Shown piece after piece: positions 36,620 through 46,443 of a stretch of 64,000 nucleotides of DNA. Made by a program: the position numbers and the translations under genes. Below the pieces are notes generated by a model. The model ran no database searches. It had not been told where the DNA came from and was given only the letters and a program-made list of their open reading frames with translations. The stretch spans positions 930,001 through 994,000 of the forward strand of contig CP084576.1 of assembly GCA_020410825.1 (NCBI GenBank). The letters run 5' to 3'. Each line of letters opens with the position of its first letter. The first letter of the stretch is position 1. This DNA comes from Candidatus Megaera endosymbiont of Mesostigma viride. Lineage in GTDB: Bacteria > Pseudomonadota > Alphaproteobacteria > Rickettsiales > Rickettsiaceae.

Positions 36620-38035
36620 TTATACGCTAATTGCATTATAAGCGGCAAGAGCCTTTTGCCTTGCTTTTTCATGGACTACGATTGGTTTTGGATAATCTAT
36701 ACCGATTCTTATATTAAGCGCAGCTAGTATAGATTCCGGGGTAAGCCAAGGAGAAAATAGGTGTTTTATAGGTAATTGCTTTAATTCAGGGACAAATTTT
36801 TTCGTATAATTACCTTCAGGGTCAAATTTTTGCCCCTGTAAAATAGGATTAAAAATACGAAAATAAGGCGCTGCATCTGCTCCGCTACCTGCCACCCATT
36901 GCCAGCTGGCACTATTGTTTGCAATATCGGCATCAACTAAGCAATCATGAAACCACTCAAGCCCCCGTCTCCAATCGATCATTAAGTGCTTTACCAAAAA
37001 CGAAGCAACTATCATCCGTACCCGGTTATGCATAAATCCAGTTTGCCATAATTCTCTCATACCGGCATCAACTATCGGATAGCCAGTCATACCCTTTTGC
37101 CATTTTATTAGGAAATCGTTATTTTCTTGCCAAGGAAAATTATCGAATTTTCTCTGTAAATTTTTTTGTGGTAAGTCAGGAAAAAAATAAAGGAGATTGG
37201 AAGAAAATTCCCGCCATACTAGTTCAGATAAAAAATGCTCTGCATCAACGTCGTAACCATGTTTCTGTGAGTAGGAGCGGATGTTATGCCAGATTATATT
37301 TGGAGATATTTCCCCAAAATGTAAATGCGGTGATAATTTTGATGAATATTCTAAATCAGCTCTATTACGAAGCTCTTTATAACCCTTTAAACCTTTCGCA
37401 AGGAATTTATCGAGGGCAATAAAAGCTCCATTTTCTCCTGGCTGCCATATTTTTCCAAAATTTTTATACCATTTTATTTTAGGTATTAAAGATAAATCAG
37501 TAAGTGATAATGATTCTATTTTTAGTAAATTTAAATTAGGGGGCTTAGCAATTGGCAATCGTATTTTAGAATTACCTTGTAAATAGTTTTTTTTATAAAA
37601 TGCCGTGAACACTTTATAATTAGTGTTATCTTCTTTCAGGGTATCTTGTGGTTCAAGTAATAAAGCAGAATTAAAACTTTTTACCTGAACGTTTTGGTTT
37701 TTGAGATACTCCTTGATACCTTTATCTCTCTTGATTACCGCAGGTTCATAGCATCTATTCCAAACTATTTCGGCAGCGTTATTTTCTCTTATCAATTTAT
37801 CAATAATTTCTTGTGGGTTGCCAATAAAAAAATTTAATTTTTGATTCAGAGATTGAGCAAGGCTCTGCAGGCTATGATGTAACCACCACTTACTTGCTGC
37901 GCCGATATTAGCTCTTACATCTAAAATATAAATCGGAATTATTGGGCGCAAAGATTTGGCTGCATACTCTAACGCCGGATTATCGCTTAATCGTAGGTCT
38001 TGTCTGAACCATAATATTATAGGTTTATTAGACAT
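36620..38035 (-). CDS. phr: Deoxyribodipyrimidine photolyase
   Basis: The 471-residue flavoprotein repairs cyclobutane pyrimidine dimers with light. The N-terminal antenna domain begins LWFRQDLRLSDNPALEYAA. The FAD domain has ELVWREFSSNLLYFFPD, WQKGMTGYPIVDAGMRELWQ, MHNRVRMIVASFL and NNSASWQWVAGSGADAAPYF, all class I CPD photolyase marks. It implies that host or symbiont DNA sees light at least at times. It is followed by the MNT-HEPN gene upstream on the same strand with 6 bases between. Confidence 0.94.
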   Translation of the reverse strand: MSNKPIILWFRQDLRLSDNPALEYAAKSLRPIIPIYILDVRANIGAASKWWLHHSLQSLAQSLNQKLNFFIGNPQEIIDKLIRENNAAEIVWNRCYEPAVIKRDKGIKEYLKNQNVQVKSFNSALLLEPQDTLKEDNTNYKVFTAFYKKNYLQGNSKIRLPIAKPPNLNLLKIESLSLTDLSLIPKIKWYKNFGKIWQPGENGAFIALDKFLAKGLKGYKELRNRADLEYSSKLSPHLHFGEISPNIIWHNIRSYSQKHGYDVDAEHFLSELVWREFSSNLLYFFPDLPQKNLQRKFDNFPWQENNDFLIKWQKGMTGYPIVDAGMRELWQTGFMHNRVRMIVASFLVKHLMIDWRRGLEWFHDCLVDADIANNSASWQWVAGSGADAAPYFRIFNPILQGQKFDPEGNYTKKFVPELKQLPIKHLFSPWLTPESILAALNIRIGIDYPKPIVVHEKARQKALAAYNAISV

Positions 38036-38041
38036 ATATAT

Positions 38042-38926
38042 TTACTTATTAATTCTAGCTAAACAGATTTCTTCCGTGACCGCTTGTAATTTCTCAACTC
38101 TTTGAATGAGATAGTGTAGTTGCTCCTGCGTAATTTTATAATTCTTATCATAACGCGCATTAATATAAGCTTTTTGTAGTAAAACAAAACATTCGTTACG
38201 CTCTTTACTATCACGAGGAAATATTTTTAATAGTTCATCGCTATAGTTACTTGCGAGGCTACCAAGCGTAATAAGGTCATGTATTTTATCCTTATAACCG
38301 CTAAATACCAATAGAATTGTATTATAATAACTTTCTGTTGCCTGGTGAAGTTGAAAAGCCGCAAGATTCAAGTTATTGCGTTGAAGCATATAAGTAGTAG
38401 CATCCATAAAACCATTTCCTTGAGGAAACCACTGCTCAAAATATTCTTTTGCTATTTCTCTAGTTTCTTTCCAGTCTAATTCCCTAGCTTCGGCAAGTTT
38501 AAACTCACCACTATCATAAAGAATAACTCCTTCTTTCTTAATATCTGAGAAGAAATAGCGATTTTTTTCAAGTTCCTTATTAATACGCTGAATTGGTTCA
38601 ATAATCAAAGTGACAGGAGGGGCTAGAAAAGGTCTCCAGCCTAGCCCAGCTTTTTGCAATTTTTCCTCTATTTTCTGCTTTAGCGAGCTTCCCTGATATC
38701 CAGCATATTTAGGGCTTTTAGTAACGAGCAAGATATCCAGGTCACTTTCATAACTATAAGTTATATGATCCTCTACATACCAATCCCTTACCCAATTACC
38801 TCTAGCATAAGAACCAAAAAGGATAATCATTACCGCCTGTTCCCTCGCTATATCAAGGATCACTTTAACAATTTGATCAAGCCTTGATTTTATGCTAAGC
38901 GAATTTTTGGGTAGGACAGTTTTCAT
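38042..38926 (-). CDS. MNT nucleotidyltransferase fused to a HEPN domain
   Basis: The N-terminal half is a minimal nucleotidyltransferase: IILFGSYARGNWVRDW followed by SYESDLDILLVTK, which gives the GS motif and the D-x-D metal pair. The C-terminal half (about residues 170-290) is a helical HEPN domain: YMLQRNNLNLAAFQLHQATE then SYYNTILLVFSGYK. HEPN proteins are often RNases and MNT proteins often their antitoxins through AMPylation; here both are on one chain. The HEPN motif RxxxxH is not seen intact. I start at the ATG at 38926 (294 aa). The role may be a self-limiting toxin-antitoxin or a cellular modifier. Confidence 0.8.
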   Translation of the reverse strand: MKTVLPKNSLSIKSRLDQIVKVILDIAREQAVMIILFGSYARGNWVRDWYVEDHITYSYESDLDILLVTKSPKYAGYQGSSLKQKIEEKLQKAGLGWRPFLAPPVTLIIEPIQRINKELEKNRYFFSDIKKEGVILYDSGEFKLAEARELDWKETREIAKEYFEQWFPQGNGFMDATTYMLQRNNLNLAAFQLHQATESYYNTILLVFSGYKDKIHDLITLGSLASNYSDELLKIFPRDSKERNECFVLLQKAYINARYDKNYKITQEQLHYLIQRVEKLQAVTEEICLARINK

Positions 38927-39006
38927 AATTGAATCAATAACTAATCTAGTCAATTTTATTTTCTGGTAGTAATAACCTGCCAAAAAATAATTATGGTACT
39001 TGGTTA

Positions 39007-41718
39007 TTATTCACTACCAGATTCACTTTCTATATCTTCCTCAACTTGTGCTTCTTCTTCGGAAACTTCAGCAATGAGGGACGCAGAAACTACTCTTTCG
39101 TCTTTTTCAGTTTTAAACAGAATAACACCGGAAGTACTTCTTCCTGTTATGCGAACCGAATCCAGCTTACATCTAATTAATTTACCATTATTAGTAATAA
39201 GCATTATTTCATCATTCGTATTTGCCGGCATCGAGGCTACCACATCACCGGTTTTTGCTGATAAAACCATATTAACGATTCCTGAACCTCCACGATTTGT
39301 AATCCGGTAATGATAAGCAGAAGTTCTTTTCCCAAATCCGTTCTCAGATATTGTTAAAATAAACTCTTCAGCCTTTGCAAGTTCTATAATTTGTTCCTTG
39401 GATAACGAAACCCCTAATTCTTCTTCCGTAAATTCTTGATCGCCTTTTGCTATTTCAAGTCTTTTTTCAACAGGAATAGTTAAATAAGCTTCCCGTTCTT
39501 CCATAGAGGCTTTTATTCCGTGAAGTATAGTCATAGAGATTACCTTATCACCATCTGCTAGCTTCATTCCTCTAACACCGTCCGAAGTCCTACTTCTAAA
39601 TACCCTAACTGCATTTACCGGAAAACGTACAGCTTTACCCTGTCTACTTGCAAGTAATATATGGTCATCTTCTGAACATGCCATTACATTAACTAAGCTA
39701 TCATCCTCATCCAGCCTGATTGCAATCTTACCATTTGCTTGAATTTTCTTGAAATCAGATAAGTCATTTCTTCTAATATTGCCTTTACTGGTTGCAAACA
39801 TGATGTGCATATTGTCCCATTCTTCCTGATTTTCAGGCATCGGCATTATATTAGTGATGACTTCCCCTTCTTTTAAAGGAAGAAGATTAACAATAGGACG
39901 CCCTTTGCTTTGTGGATTACCGAGCGGTAATTTGTACAATTTTAAACTATAAACTTGTCCCATATTTGAAAAAAATAACATTGGGGTATGGGTATTGCCC
40001 ACAAAAAGCTGCGTCAGTATATCCTCATCGCGCATTGAAAGGCCAGATCTCCCTTTTCCTCCACGTTTTTGCGCTCGATAGGTAGCAAGAGGAACCCTCT
40101 TGATATAGCCGCTAAGAGTTACAGTTACTACCATGTCTTCTTTTTGTATCAGGTCTTCCATGTCATATTCAAAATCACTTTGAATAATCTCTGTTAATCT
40201 CGGGGTTGCATAATCTTCCCTGACCTTTAAAAGCTCGGATTTTAATATTGATAATAATTTTTCCCGAGAACTTAATATATCGATATATTCAGTTATTTCC
40301 TTAGAAAGTTCTGTCAAATCTGCTTCTAACTTATCTTTTTCCATTGCAGTCAAGCGTTGCAATCTCATCTCGAGAATTGCCTTAGCTTGTGCTTCTGTAA
40401 GGTGAATTTTGCCATCTGCACCGATGATTGCTTTATCATCTACTAGTTTGATTAAATTTGCTATGTCAGAACAACTCCAAGATTTTTCCATAAGCTGATC
40501 TTTTGCATCATTTGGATTTGAGGCGCTTTTGATAATCCTTATTATCTCGTCTATATTACTTACAGCAATTCTAATGCCCAGTAGTATATGGGCCTTATCT
40601 CTGGCTTTATTTAATAGAAAAATCGTTCTTCTGGTAATGACAACTTCACGGAACTTAACAAAAGCACTTATTACCTCTTTTAAGTTCATAACTTTTGGCA
40701 TTCCCTCATCAAGAGCGAGCATAATTACACCAAAACTAGTCTGGAGCTGGGTAAATGAATAGAGCTGATTCAATACAACTTCTGCCACTGCATCACGTTT
40801 TATTTCTATTACTACTCGTACCCCGTCTTTATTGGATTCATCTCTCAGGTCGCTAATTCCTTCGATCTTTTTTTCATGAACAAGATCGGCAATTTTTTCA
40901 ACCAATTTCGCTTTATTTACCATATATGGCATTTCGGAAATAATAATAGCCTGTCTGTTATTATTATCTTCAATTTCGCATTTACCACGAAAAACAACAC
41001 TACCTCGTCCAGTTAGATAAGCAGACTGAATACCACTTGATCCTAAAATAATACCACCTGTTGGAAAATCAGGCCCTTTAACTACTGATATTAACTCGGA
41101 TATATCTATGTTGTTATTATCAATATAAAGAACACATGCATCAATTATTTCACCAAGGTTATGAGGTGGAATATTAGTTGCCATACCAACAGCGATACCT
41201 CCAGTACCATTTACGAGAAGATTCGGGAACATTGCGGGTATCACTTTAGGTTCACTTTCCGAACCATCGTAGTTAGCTTGAAAATCGACTGTTTCTTTAT
41301 CAATATCTTCAAGCAATGTATGAGAAATTTTAGCAAGTCTGGATTCGGTATATCGCATAGCAGCAGCTGAGTCGCCGTCCATCGAACCAAAGTTACCTTG
41401 ACCATCAATCAATGGCACTCGCAGAGAAAAATCCTGAGCCATACGCACCAATGAGTCATAAACTGCAGTATCTCCATGAGGATGGTACTTACCGATTACA
41501 TCACCGACTATTCTTGCCGATTTCTTATAAGGTTTATTTGCATAAAAACCGGACTCGTACATTGAATACAAAATCCGGCGATGAACCGGTTTTAGACCGT
41601 CTCTAACGTCTGGAATAGCACGGCTTACGATAACGCTCATAGCATAGTCCATGTATGAACGTTTCATTTCGTCTTCAATACCTATTGAGATAACTGTCTG
41701 ATCTTCTGAAGCACTCAC
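39007..41718 (-). CDS. gyrA: DNA gyrase subunit A
   Basis: This is the DNA-cleaving subunit of gyrase (903 aa). The breakage-reunion domain shows [20 protein letters not shown] near the start and [12 protein letters not shown] with the active-site Tyr. The quinolone-determining stretch reads [14 protein letters not shown], with Thr at the Escherichia coli Ser83 position and Asp at 87. The GyrA box is QRGGKGR in the C-terminal beta-pinwheel, and the tail is acidic. The start is GTG, with AGGA at a good distance upstream, and no in-frame ATG lies nearby. Confidence 0.97.
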   Translation of the reverse strand: MSASEDQTVISIGIEDEMKRSYMDYAMSVIVSRAIPDVRDGLKPVHRRILYSMYESGFYANKPYKKSARIVGDVIGKYHPHGDTAVYDSLVRMAQDFSLRVPLIDGQGNFGSMDGDSAAAMRYTESRLAKISHTLLEDIDKETVDFQANYDGSESEPKVIPAMFPNLLVNGTGGIAVGMATNIPPHNLGEIIDACVLYIDNNNIDISELISVVKGPDFPTGGIILGSSGIQSAYLTGRGSVVFRGKCEIEDNNNRQAIIISEMPYMVNKAKLVEKIADLVHEKKIEGISDLRDESNKDGVRVVIEIKRDAVAEVVLNQLYSFTQLQTSFGVIMLALDEGMPKVMNLKEVISAFVKFREVVITRRTIFLLNKARDKAHILLGIRIAVSNIDEIIRIIKSASNPNDAKDQLMEKSWSCSDIANLIKLVDDKAIIGADGKIHLTEAQAKAILEMRLQRLTAMEKDKLEADLTELSKEITEYIDILSSREKLLSILKSELLKVREDYATPRLTEIIQSDFEYDMEDLIQKEDMVVTVTLSGYIKRVPLATYRAQKRGGKGRSGLSMRDEDILTQLFVGNTHTPMLFFSNMGQVYSLKLYKLPLGNPQSKGRPIVNLLPLKEGEVITNIMPMPENQEEWDNMHIMFATSKGNIRRNDLSDFKKIQANGKIAIRLDEDDSLVNVMACSEDDHILLASRQGKAVRFPVNAVRVFRSRTSDGVRGMKLADGDKVISMTILHGIKASMEEREAYLTIPVEKRLEIAKGDQEFTEEELGVSLSKEQIIELAKAEEFILTISENGFGKRTSAYHYRITNRGGSGIVNMVLSAKTGDVVASMPANTNDEIMLITNNGKLIRCKLDSVRITGRSTSGVILFKTEKDERVVSASLIAEVSEEEAQVEEDIESESGSE

Positions 41719-41881
41719 TATATTCCTTCCCTACAAATTTATATATTTTATGGCGATGAGATTAGTAGAAAATTATCTAATTTGCAAGGTTTTAAGAACC
41801 AAAAATATATTTTTACAGGTTAAAGGTCGCTTCCTTAAATAGTAAAATTATTTGTGGTATAGAATAATACTTCAATAGTAA
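41719..41881. other. Non-coding leader of gyrA
   Basis: No gene is seen. On the gyrA strand this AT-rich stretch includes a TTGCAA box about 70 bases before the GTG and the ribosome site AAGGA. Confidence 0.4.
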
Positions 41882-42053
41882 AATTTTATCCTTCTACACT
41901 CACATTATTTTAACATCCAAAACCTATTAAACTCTATTCAATACTTTTCCGCAGCATAAATACAGAAGCCCAATCTATTGGTTAAAAGATAAACCAAATT
42001 CTGTTGAGGCTATAAATCAATATTTAGAAGCTAAAACTAGTCAAGTTCGGTAG
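41882..42053 (+). pseudogene. Possible frameshifted gene tail
   Basis: The plus strand reads a coherent fragment including YFNIQNLLNSIQYFSAA and then, in another frame, KYRSPIYWLKDKPNSVEAIN followed by QYLEAKTSQVR and a stop at 42053. The second part has strong protein character. Its end overlaps the stop region of the convergent glycosyltransferase by 17 bases. It may be the C-terminus of a lost gene; I do not recognise the family. Confidence 0.35.
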
Positions 42054-43650
42054 CACTAACCCCGTGTGTAGTTTTATTCCATTTAAATGGCATTAAAAAG
42101 ATTTCTACTACTGATAAATATGCTGCAATACTATGCAGCACGAAGTAAAATGGCCATAAAGGAAGAATACAAAAGTCAATAAGTGTAAACTTTTTCTGCC
42201 GAGTAATATAATAAATAGATGAATAAACAAAAGCTAATGAAAGACCAGTGTTTACAAACCATAAATAGTATAGATATTGGTCTAATGTAAATAAAAATGC
42301 TACCATAATCCAAGGCATACAAAAAAAGCTATAAGAAGAAAAACCTATAAACACATATATTGATAAAACTTTTCTAAATCCTAGTACTTGATAATTTTTA
42401 GGGGATAAAAGAAATATATAAATAGTCTGGATAAATCCTTTGATCCATCTTGTCCTTTGGGTAAGCCAGTTACCAAGACTAATTGGCGCTTCTTCTAATG
42501 TTTTAGAGTCTATGATATGTACCTTATAACCTTTAGAGTATAATCTGATTCCCAGATCTGCATCCTCAGTAACGTTATAAGCGTCCCAATAACCTATTTT
42601 CTTTAGAACTGATACTTTAAAATGATTACTTGTCCCGCCAAGAGTAATTGGTAAACCATATAAATCAAGCCCTTTTAGCAAATATTCAAACCAAAGTGTA
42701 TATTCCATACTAAAAAATCTTGTTAATAGATTTTCTTCCGAATTATAAAAATTTAACCTGGCTTGCACACAGGCATATTCTTCAGGTAATTGTTTGAAAG
42801 CATGAAGAGCTTTTAGAAGCTGATCCGAATCCGGCTTGTCTTCTGCATCATAGATACAAAGGTAATCTCCTTTTATATAGGCTGTTGCATAATTCATTGC
42901 TTTAGGTTTTGTTCTAGGCAACGAAAATGGTACTTTAATTACATGTATATATCTCGGTAAATCTATAATCGACAATGCTTTAATTGTTTCCTTATCGTCG
43001 GCTTCAATAATGAATTTTACGTCTAGTTTTGATTTTGGGTAATCTAAATTATCAATAGCTCTTATTATAGACCTTAATTTCCTGACTTCCTTGTACAAAG
43101 GGACAAAAATAGTATAAATCGGGATTTTCCCTTCGTGTTTCTTGAAAGTAGGGAGCGGAAGGTTTAAATTTTTTGCAATAGAACGTTTGAATAACAGCAT
43201 CTTAAAAAAATTTTGTGCCAAATAAATAGCGTTATTAGCAAAATGGAATAGATTGGAGAAAAATAGTAAGCTTATGGTAAATAACAATAAAAAACCGGTG
43301 ATCATTTTTTTGTAATCAACAGTTTTTGCACTAACATCTTTAGAAACCAGCGATAAATAATGCTGGGATTTGTGCGTAATTAATTGGCTAAAACTTTGTT
43401 CTAAGATTGAGAATAAATCTTTTTCTGTAACAGAATAAAATTTTATTATATTGTTATACTTTCTTTTGATATATGAAATAGTTGAAGGCTTAACAAGGAC
43501 ACAACTTAATTCATTACTATCATTATAAAAAACAAAATATCCCTTGCGGTAGTAATCGTTTATATTTTCAAAATTTATTGCAATAATTTTATCCTTTGAT
43601 TGAGGTATTACTTCTATATTCTGATTATTATAATCTAAAGAGTTATACAT
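42037..43650 (-). CDS. Membrane glycosyltransferase family 2 (cellulose-synthase-like)
   Basis: The 537-residue protein has an N-terminal cytoplasmic region (1-110) that resembles the MshEN/GspE N-terminal domain. Two membrane helices lie near 115-150. The GT-A domain has PIYTIFVPLYKEV, YDAED (267-271), a TEDAD acid (361-365) and the processive QRTRW motif (398-402). Three or more helices follow. It should add sugars from a nucleotide donor and move the product across the inner membrane. The MshEN-like part could bind cyclic-di-GMP, though its key residues are not clear. It overlaps the upstream beta-barrel-like gene by 16 bases. Confidence 0.87.
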   Translation of the reverse strand: MYNSLDYNNQNIEVIPQSKDKIIAINFENINDYYRKGYFVFYNDSNELSCVLVKPSTISYIKRKYNNIIKFYSVTEKDLFSILEQSFSQLITHKSQHYLSLVSKDVSAKTVDYKKMITGFLLLFTISLLFFSNLFHFANNAIYLAQNFFKMLLFKRSIAKNLNLPLPTFKKHEGKIPIYTIFVPLYKEVRKLRSIIRAIDNLDYPKSKLDVKFIIEADDKETIKALSIIDLPRYIHVIKVPFSLPRTKPKAMNYATAYIKGDYLCIYDAEDKPDSDQLLKALHAFKQLPEEYACVQARLNFYNSEENLLTRFFSMEYTLWFEYLLKGLDLYGLPITLGGTSNHFKVSVLKKIGYWDAYNVTEDADLGIRLYSKGYKVHIIDSKTLEEAPISLGNWLTQRTRWIKGFIQTIYIFLLSPKNYQVLGFRKVLSIYVFIGFSSYSFFCMPWIMVAFLFTLDQYLYYLWFVNTGLSLAFVYSSIYYITRQKKFTLIDFCILPLWPFYFVLHSIAAYLSVVEIFLMPFKWNKTTHGVSATELD

Positions 43651-44585
43651 AGGGAAAGTAACGGTCCAGATACTTGAAATGTTTTGTTATGAAGGTTTTG
43701 TTTCCAGTAATATCCTATTTGGGTAGTAAACATATGGCGACCGGATTTGCTTACAAATTCCTTTGCAAGAGATATTTGTTCGTATATCAAATTTCTATAT
43801 CCTCTTTTACCTCTATCAGAAAAACTGTATTCAACATAATTACTCAAAATTAGGTTTTTAATTAGTTCTCCTCCTTGAAGACAACTGATTTTTTTTATAA
43901 TTGTATCTTTATAACTGCAATTAAAAGTTTTTCCAATAATGAACCCTATTTCCGAAAAATGTCTTTTACCGGTTTTTGATGTGGTAGCATAACCTACGTA
44001 AGAGCCAAGGCTAGAATGCAATTTTTTACCATGTATTTTATTCGTGCTATAAAGGCATTCAGGAGTTAGTAAAATTCTCCAGTTTTCGTTTTTATATAAT
44101 AAATATTTGTAATAAAAACCTACCTCTTTAGTAATATTTCTTCTCGAATGGTATTCTTGCTTTTCTTCCTTTGCTCCATACTTATAGTACTTATCATTTT
44201 CCGAGTGAAATTTTATTTTTAACCCGATACTTTGGTTAGAACTACAACCGTATTCAATTTCATTACTTAAAAAAGAATCATCATTAAATATATCGTAATT
44301 ATTGTAAAAATCTTCAAGTGCAACTAGCCGCTCCTTCTCATAGTCCGTTAGTTGATCCTGTTCTAGTAGATAATTAATCTCATTAGTAATTTCGCTAAGC
44401 TCTTCATTCCTTTTATCTTGAGCATCTTCTGTTTCTTCATCAATAAACAAAAAACTAGAGATAAACTTGTATTCTCCTTCGTTTGGAAGCCAGGATATTG
44501 CTTGAGATATATTAGAAAGAAGAATCACAATAAAAAGGGTTAGTATTTTTAACGGATATAGCTTTATACATTTTCCTTGAACCAT
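43635..44585 (-). CDS. Putative outer-membrane beta-barrel protein
   Basis: The 316-residue product has a signal peptide (LYPLKILTLFIVILLSNISQ then AIS). A short charged coiled-coil region follows (about residues 50-95, rich in E/D/N). The rest is made of alternating strands with aromatic girdle residues, for example EVGFYYKYLLYKNENWRILL and GRHMFTTQIGYYWKQNL, and the chain ends in LCITL. This is the pattern of a transmembrane barrel, perhaps 8-12 strands. I do not recognise a named family. It overlaps ftsA by 22 bases and the glycosyltransferase by 16, so the three genes are translationally linked. Export of the glycan made by the downstream enzyme is an attractive guess. Confidence 0.6.
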   Translation of the reverse strand: MVQGKCIKLYPLKILTLFIVILLSNISQAISWLPNEGEYKFISSFLFIDEETEDAQDKRNEELSEITNEINYLLEQDQLTDYEKERLVALEDFYNNYDIFNDDSFLSNEIEYGCSSNQSIGLKIKFHSENDKYYKYGAKEEKQEYHSRRNITKEVGFYYKYLLYKNENWRILLTPECLYSTNKIHGKKLHSSLGSYVGYATTSKTGKRHFSEIGFIIGKTFNCSYKDTIIKKISCLQGGELIKNLILSNYVEYSFSDRGKRGYRNLIYEQISLAKEFVSKSGRHMFTTQIGYYWKQNLHNKTFQVSGPLLSLCITL

Positions 44586-45802
44586 AAAAATATTTTTTTA
44601 GCCCATCCCAGCTCTTCTTGCTCGCCAGATTTAAAGGAATTTTTTTTATATTTCAAGGCTTTTGATTTAATCATGCCTATTGCAGTGGAATATATTGCGA
44701 CATTATTAACATTTTCAGCAAAAGTAGGTACGTTCTCGAGTTTAACTATCCTTACCTGCTTGTGAAATATTTCGGCTACTAAATTTTTCATTCCTTGTAG
44801 CCCAGAACCGCCGCCGGTAAGAACAATACGCTTTGCAATTAGATGGTCCATCCCTATATTGTCGTATTCTTTTTTTAGAAGGACTAGTATTTCTTCTACT
44901 CTAGGTCTAATAATCTCAGACAATTTAGATACCGGAATTGTCAAATTGACGTTATAGCTATTCTCTGGTTCAAAATCACCTATTCTAATAGATTCGTCTT
45001 TATTAAAAAGCTCCGGCCTTACATCTCCGTACAAAATTTTTAGCTTTTCCGCAGTATGCATCGATATAGATAAACATTTAGCGATATCAGAGGTTATATG
45101 ATGGCTACCAATTGGTACACTCCCTACATATAATACCTTTCCTTCAAAAAATACCCCAAAACTACTGATATGGCTTCCCATATTAATTATAATGGACCCT
45201 GTTTCTTTTTCCTCATCAGAAAGGCTGGCGAGACCATCAGCGTAAATCGAAAGTACTATATCTCCAACTTCTATATGGCATCTAGCAAAGCAATTGGTTA
45301 AATTCTTGAGCATTAAAGAATTTGCTGTAATAACATGTATTTGGCAACTCAATTCCCTGGCATACATGCCGTTTGGATTATCTACAACTTTATCTTTATC
45401 TAGAGTAAATTCTATTGGAAAATAATGGATTACTTCTTGATCTTTTAGAGAGAAATCCGCTAACGCTTTCTGAATTAATTTTTTTATATCCTGCTTATTA
45501 ATTGGCTGACTCCCAAGTTTGAGCGTATGGTTAATGTAATAAGACTTAAAACCGCTAGATAACGAAATAGTAACTTCGTTTATACTTTTGTTACATTCTT
45601 TCTCAAGCGAATAAATAGCGGCAATAATACTATTTTCTGCAGCTTCTAAATTTACAACCGTACTTGCCTTGAAGCCCCCAGAATATTGCAAGACTTGTGC
45701 GATGATAGTACTTTCCCCTGTTTTATTTATGTTTGTAGCGATAGCTGCCACTTTATTGCTGCCTATATCAAAAACAACATAATTTGCTGATTTTCCTTTC
45801 AT
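44564..45802 (-). CDS. ftsA: Cell division protein FtsA
   Basis: The 412-residue actin-like ATPase tethers FtsZ to the membrane. Phosphate-binding loop 1 is VVFDIGSNKVAAIAT, the SHS2 (1C) domain spans about 85-165, phosphate 2 lies in IINMGSHISSFGVFFEG and the adenosine motif is IVLTGGGSGLQGM. The C-terminus ends WAKKIFLWFKENV, a good membrane-targeting amphipathic helix. The usual neighbours ftsQ and ftsZ are absent; a barrel-like protein and a glycosyltransferase follow in overlap instead. tRNA-Ser is divergent upstream. Confidence 0.93.
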   Translation of the reverse strand: MKGKSANYVVFDIGSNKVAAIATNINKTGESTIIAQVLQYSGGFKASTVVNLEAAENSIIAAIYSLEKECNKSINEVTISLSSGFKSYYINHTLKLGSQPINKQDIKKLIQKALADFSLKDQEVIHYFPIEFTLDKDKVVDNPNGMYARELSCQIHVITANSLMLKNLTNCFARCHIEVGDIVLSIYADGLASLSDEEKETGSIIINMGSHISSFGVFFEGKVLYVGSVPIGSHHITSDIAKCLSISMHTAEKLKILYGDVRPELFNKDESIRIGDFEPENSYNVNLTIPVSKLSEIIRPRVEEILVLLKKEYDNIGMDHLIAKRIVLTGGGSGLQGMKNLVAEIFHKQVRIVKLENVPTFAENVNNVAIYSTAIGMIKSKALKYKKNSFKSGEQEELGWAKKIFLWFKENV

Positions 45803-45848
45803 GCTTACTTTTTAACCAGTTTTGCCCATTGTATTACTTGCCATTCTG

Positions 45849-45876
45849 CTAATTAATATAAATTTATATTAATTAG
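45849..45876. repeat. Perfect 28-base AT-only palindrome upstream of ftsA
   Basis: CTAATTAATATAAA at 45849-45862 is followed directly by its exact reverse complement. It lies 47 bases before the ftsA start and could extrude a cruciform or bind a dimeric regulator. It ends about 95 bases before the tRNA-Ser promoter on the other strand. Confidence 0.6.
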
Positions 45877-45969
45877 TTCAGTTTACAGAATTAGCTGAAA
45901 GCCACACTATAGCAGATATATATATTTCAATCATACTATTTTTATTTAAGGGTATTAATAATTTTTATC

Positions 45970-45998
45970 TTGAAATAGTAGTAGTTTTCTGTTATCAA
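45970..45998 (+). promoter_or_regulatory. Probable promoter of tRNA-Ser
   Basis: TTGAAA (45970-45975) and TATCAA (45993-45998) are 17 bases apart and end 22 bases before the tRNA. Confidence 0.5.
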
Positions 45999-46020
45999 CT
46001 TTAACTACTTTCAAGTATAA

Positions 46021-46110
46021 GGACAGGTGTCCGAGTGGTTTAAGGATCCGGTCTTGAAAACCGGCGTGCGGTTCTCCGTACCGTGAGTTCGAATCTCACC
46101 CTGTCCGCCA
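46021..46110 (+). tRNA. tRNA-Ser (anticodon TGA)
   Basis: The acceptor GGACAGG pairs with CCTGTCC, followed by G and encoded CCA. The anticodon arm is CCGGT-CTTGAAA-ACCGG with anticodon TGA. The long variable arm (GCGTGCGGTTCTCCGTACC) is the class II mark of tRNA-Ser. It reads UCN codons. Confidence 0.96.
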
Positions 46111-46295
46111 CACTATTATCCGATTAAATCTACCTCAATCAAAAAGATTCTTGAAGAGGCTAGTTATTAGAGCTATATGTAATCATATAGTATCCCAGAA
46201 GATATTATTAAATTCATAAAAGTTAGAGACGTTGTTAGGAGTCCTATTGTTTTTATCAATTTTTCTCTATCTCGATTTACAAATACGACAGAACC
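46111..46295 (-). mobile_element. Insertion sequence remnant (IS6-like end and decayed transposase start)
   Basis: On the minus strand a 21-base terminus GGTTCTGTCGTATTTGTAAA followed by T starts at 46295 and reads leftwards, away from glnA. It matches the sequence at 47621-47641 in 18 of 21 positions, all differences being transitions. Beyond it the minus strand reads a decayed frame, NNRTPNNVSNFYEFNNIFWD, a stop, LHIALITSLFKNLFD and a stop, which recalls the N-terminus of IS6-family transposases. I am fairly sure of the repeated end and unsure of the transposase match. Confidence 0.45.
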
Positions 46296-46361
46296 GTTGA
46301 TCCAATTTACTAGCTATTTTTGCAGCAAGGCCATTATTTATTAAATCAATATGAGGAGTAG

Positions 46362-46418
46362 TTGAAGTTTAAATAGAAATTTGATAGCATTCTAGGCGTC
46401 AAATAATAATTACCTAGA
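46362..46418 (+). promoter_or_regulatory. Promoter and leader hairpin of the glutamine synthetase gene
   Basis: TTGAAG (46362-46367) and TAGCAT (46385-46390) are 17 bases apart. Just downstream TCTAGG (46391-46396) pairs with CCTAGA (46413-46418) around a 16-base loop in the 5' leader, which may regulate or stabilise the message. The ribosome site AGAGG follows before the ATG at 46444. Confidence 0.45.
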
Positions 46419-46443
46419 AACTATTACTAGAGGTATAATAAAA

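Noticed and set aside
41719-41881. Possible structured RNA upstream of gyrA
   Set aside because: No stable hairpin or known RNA pattern could be found; it is AT-rich leader DNA.
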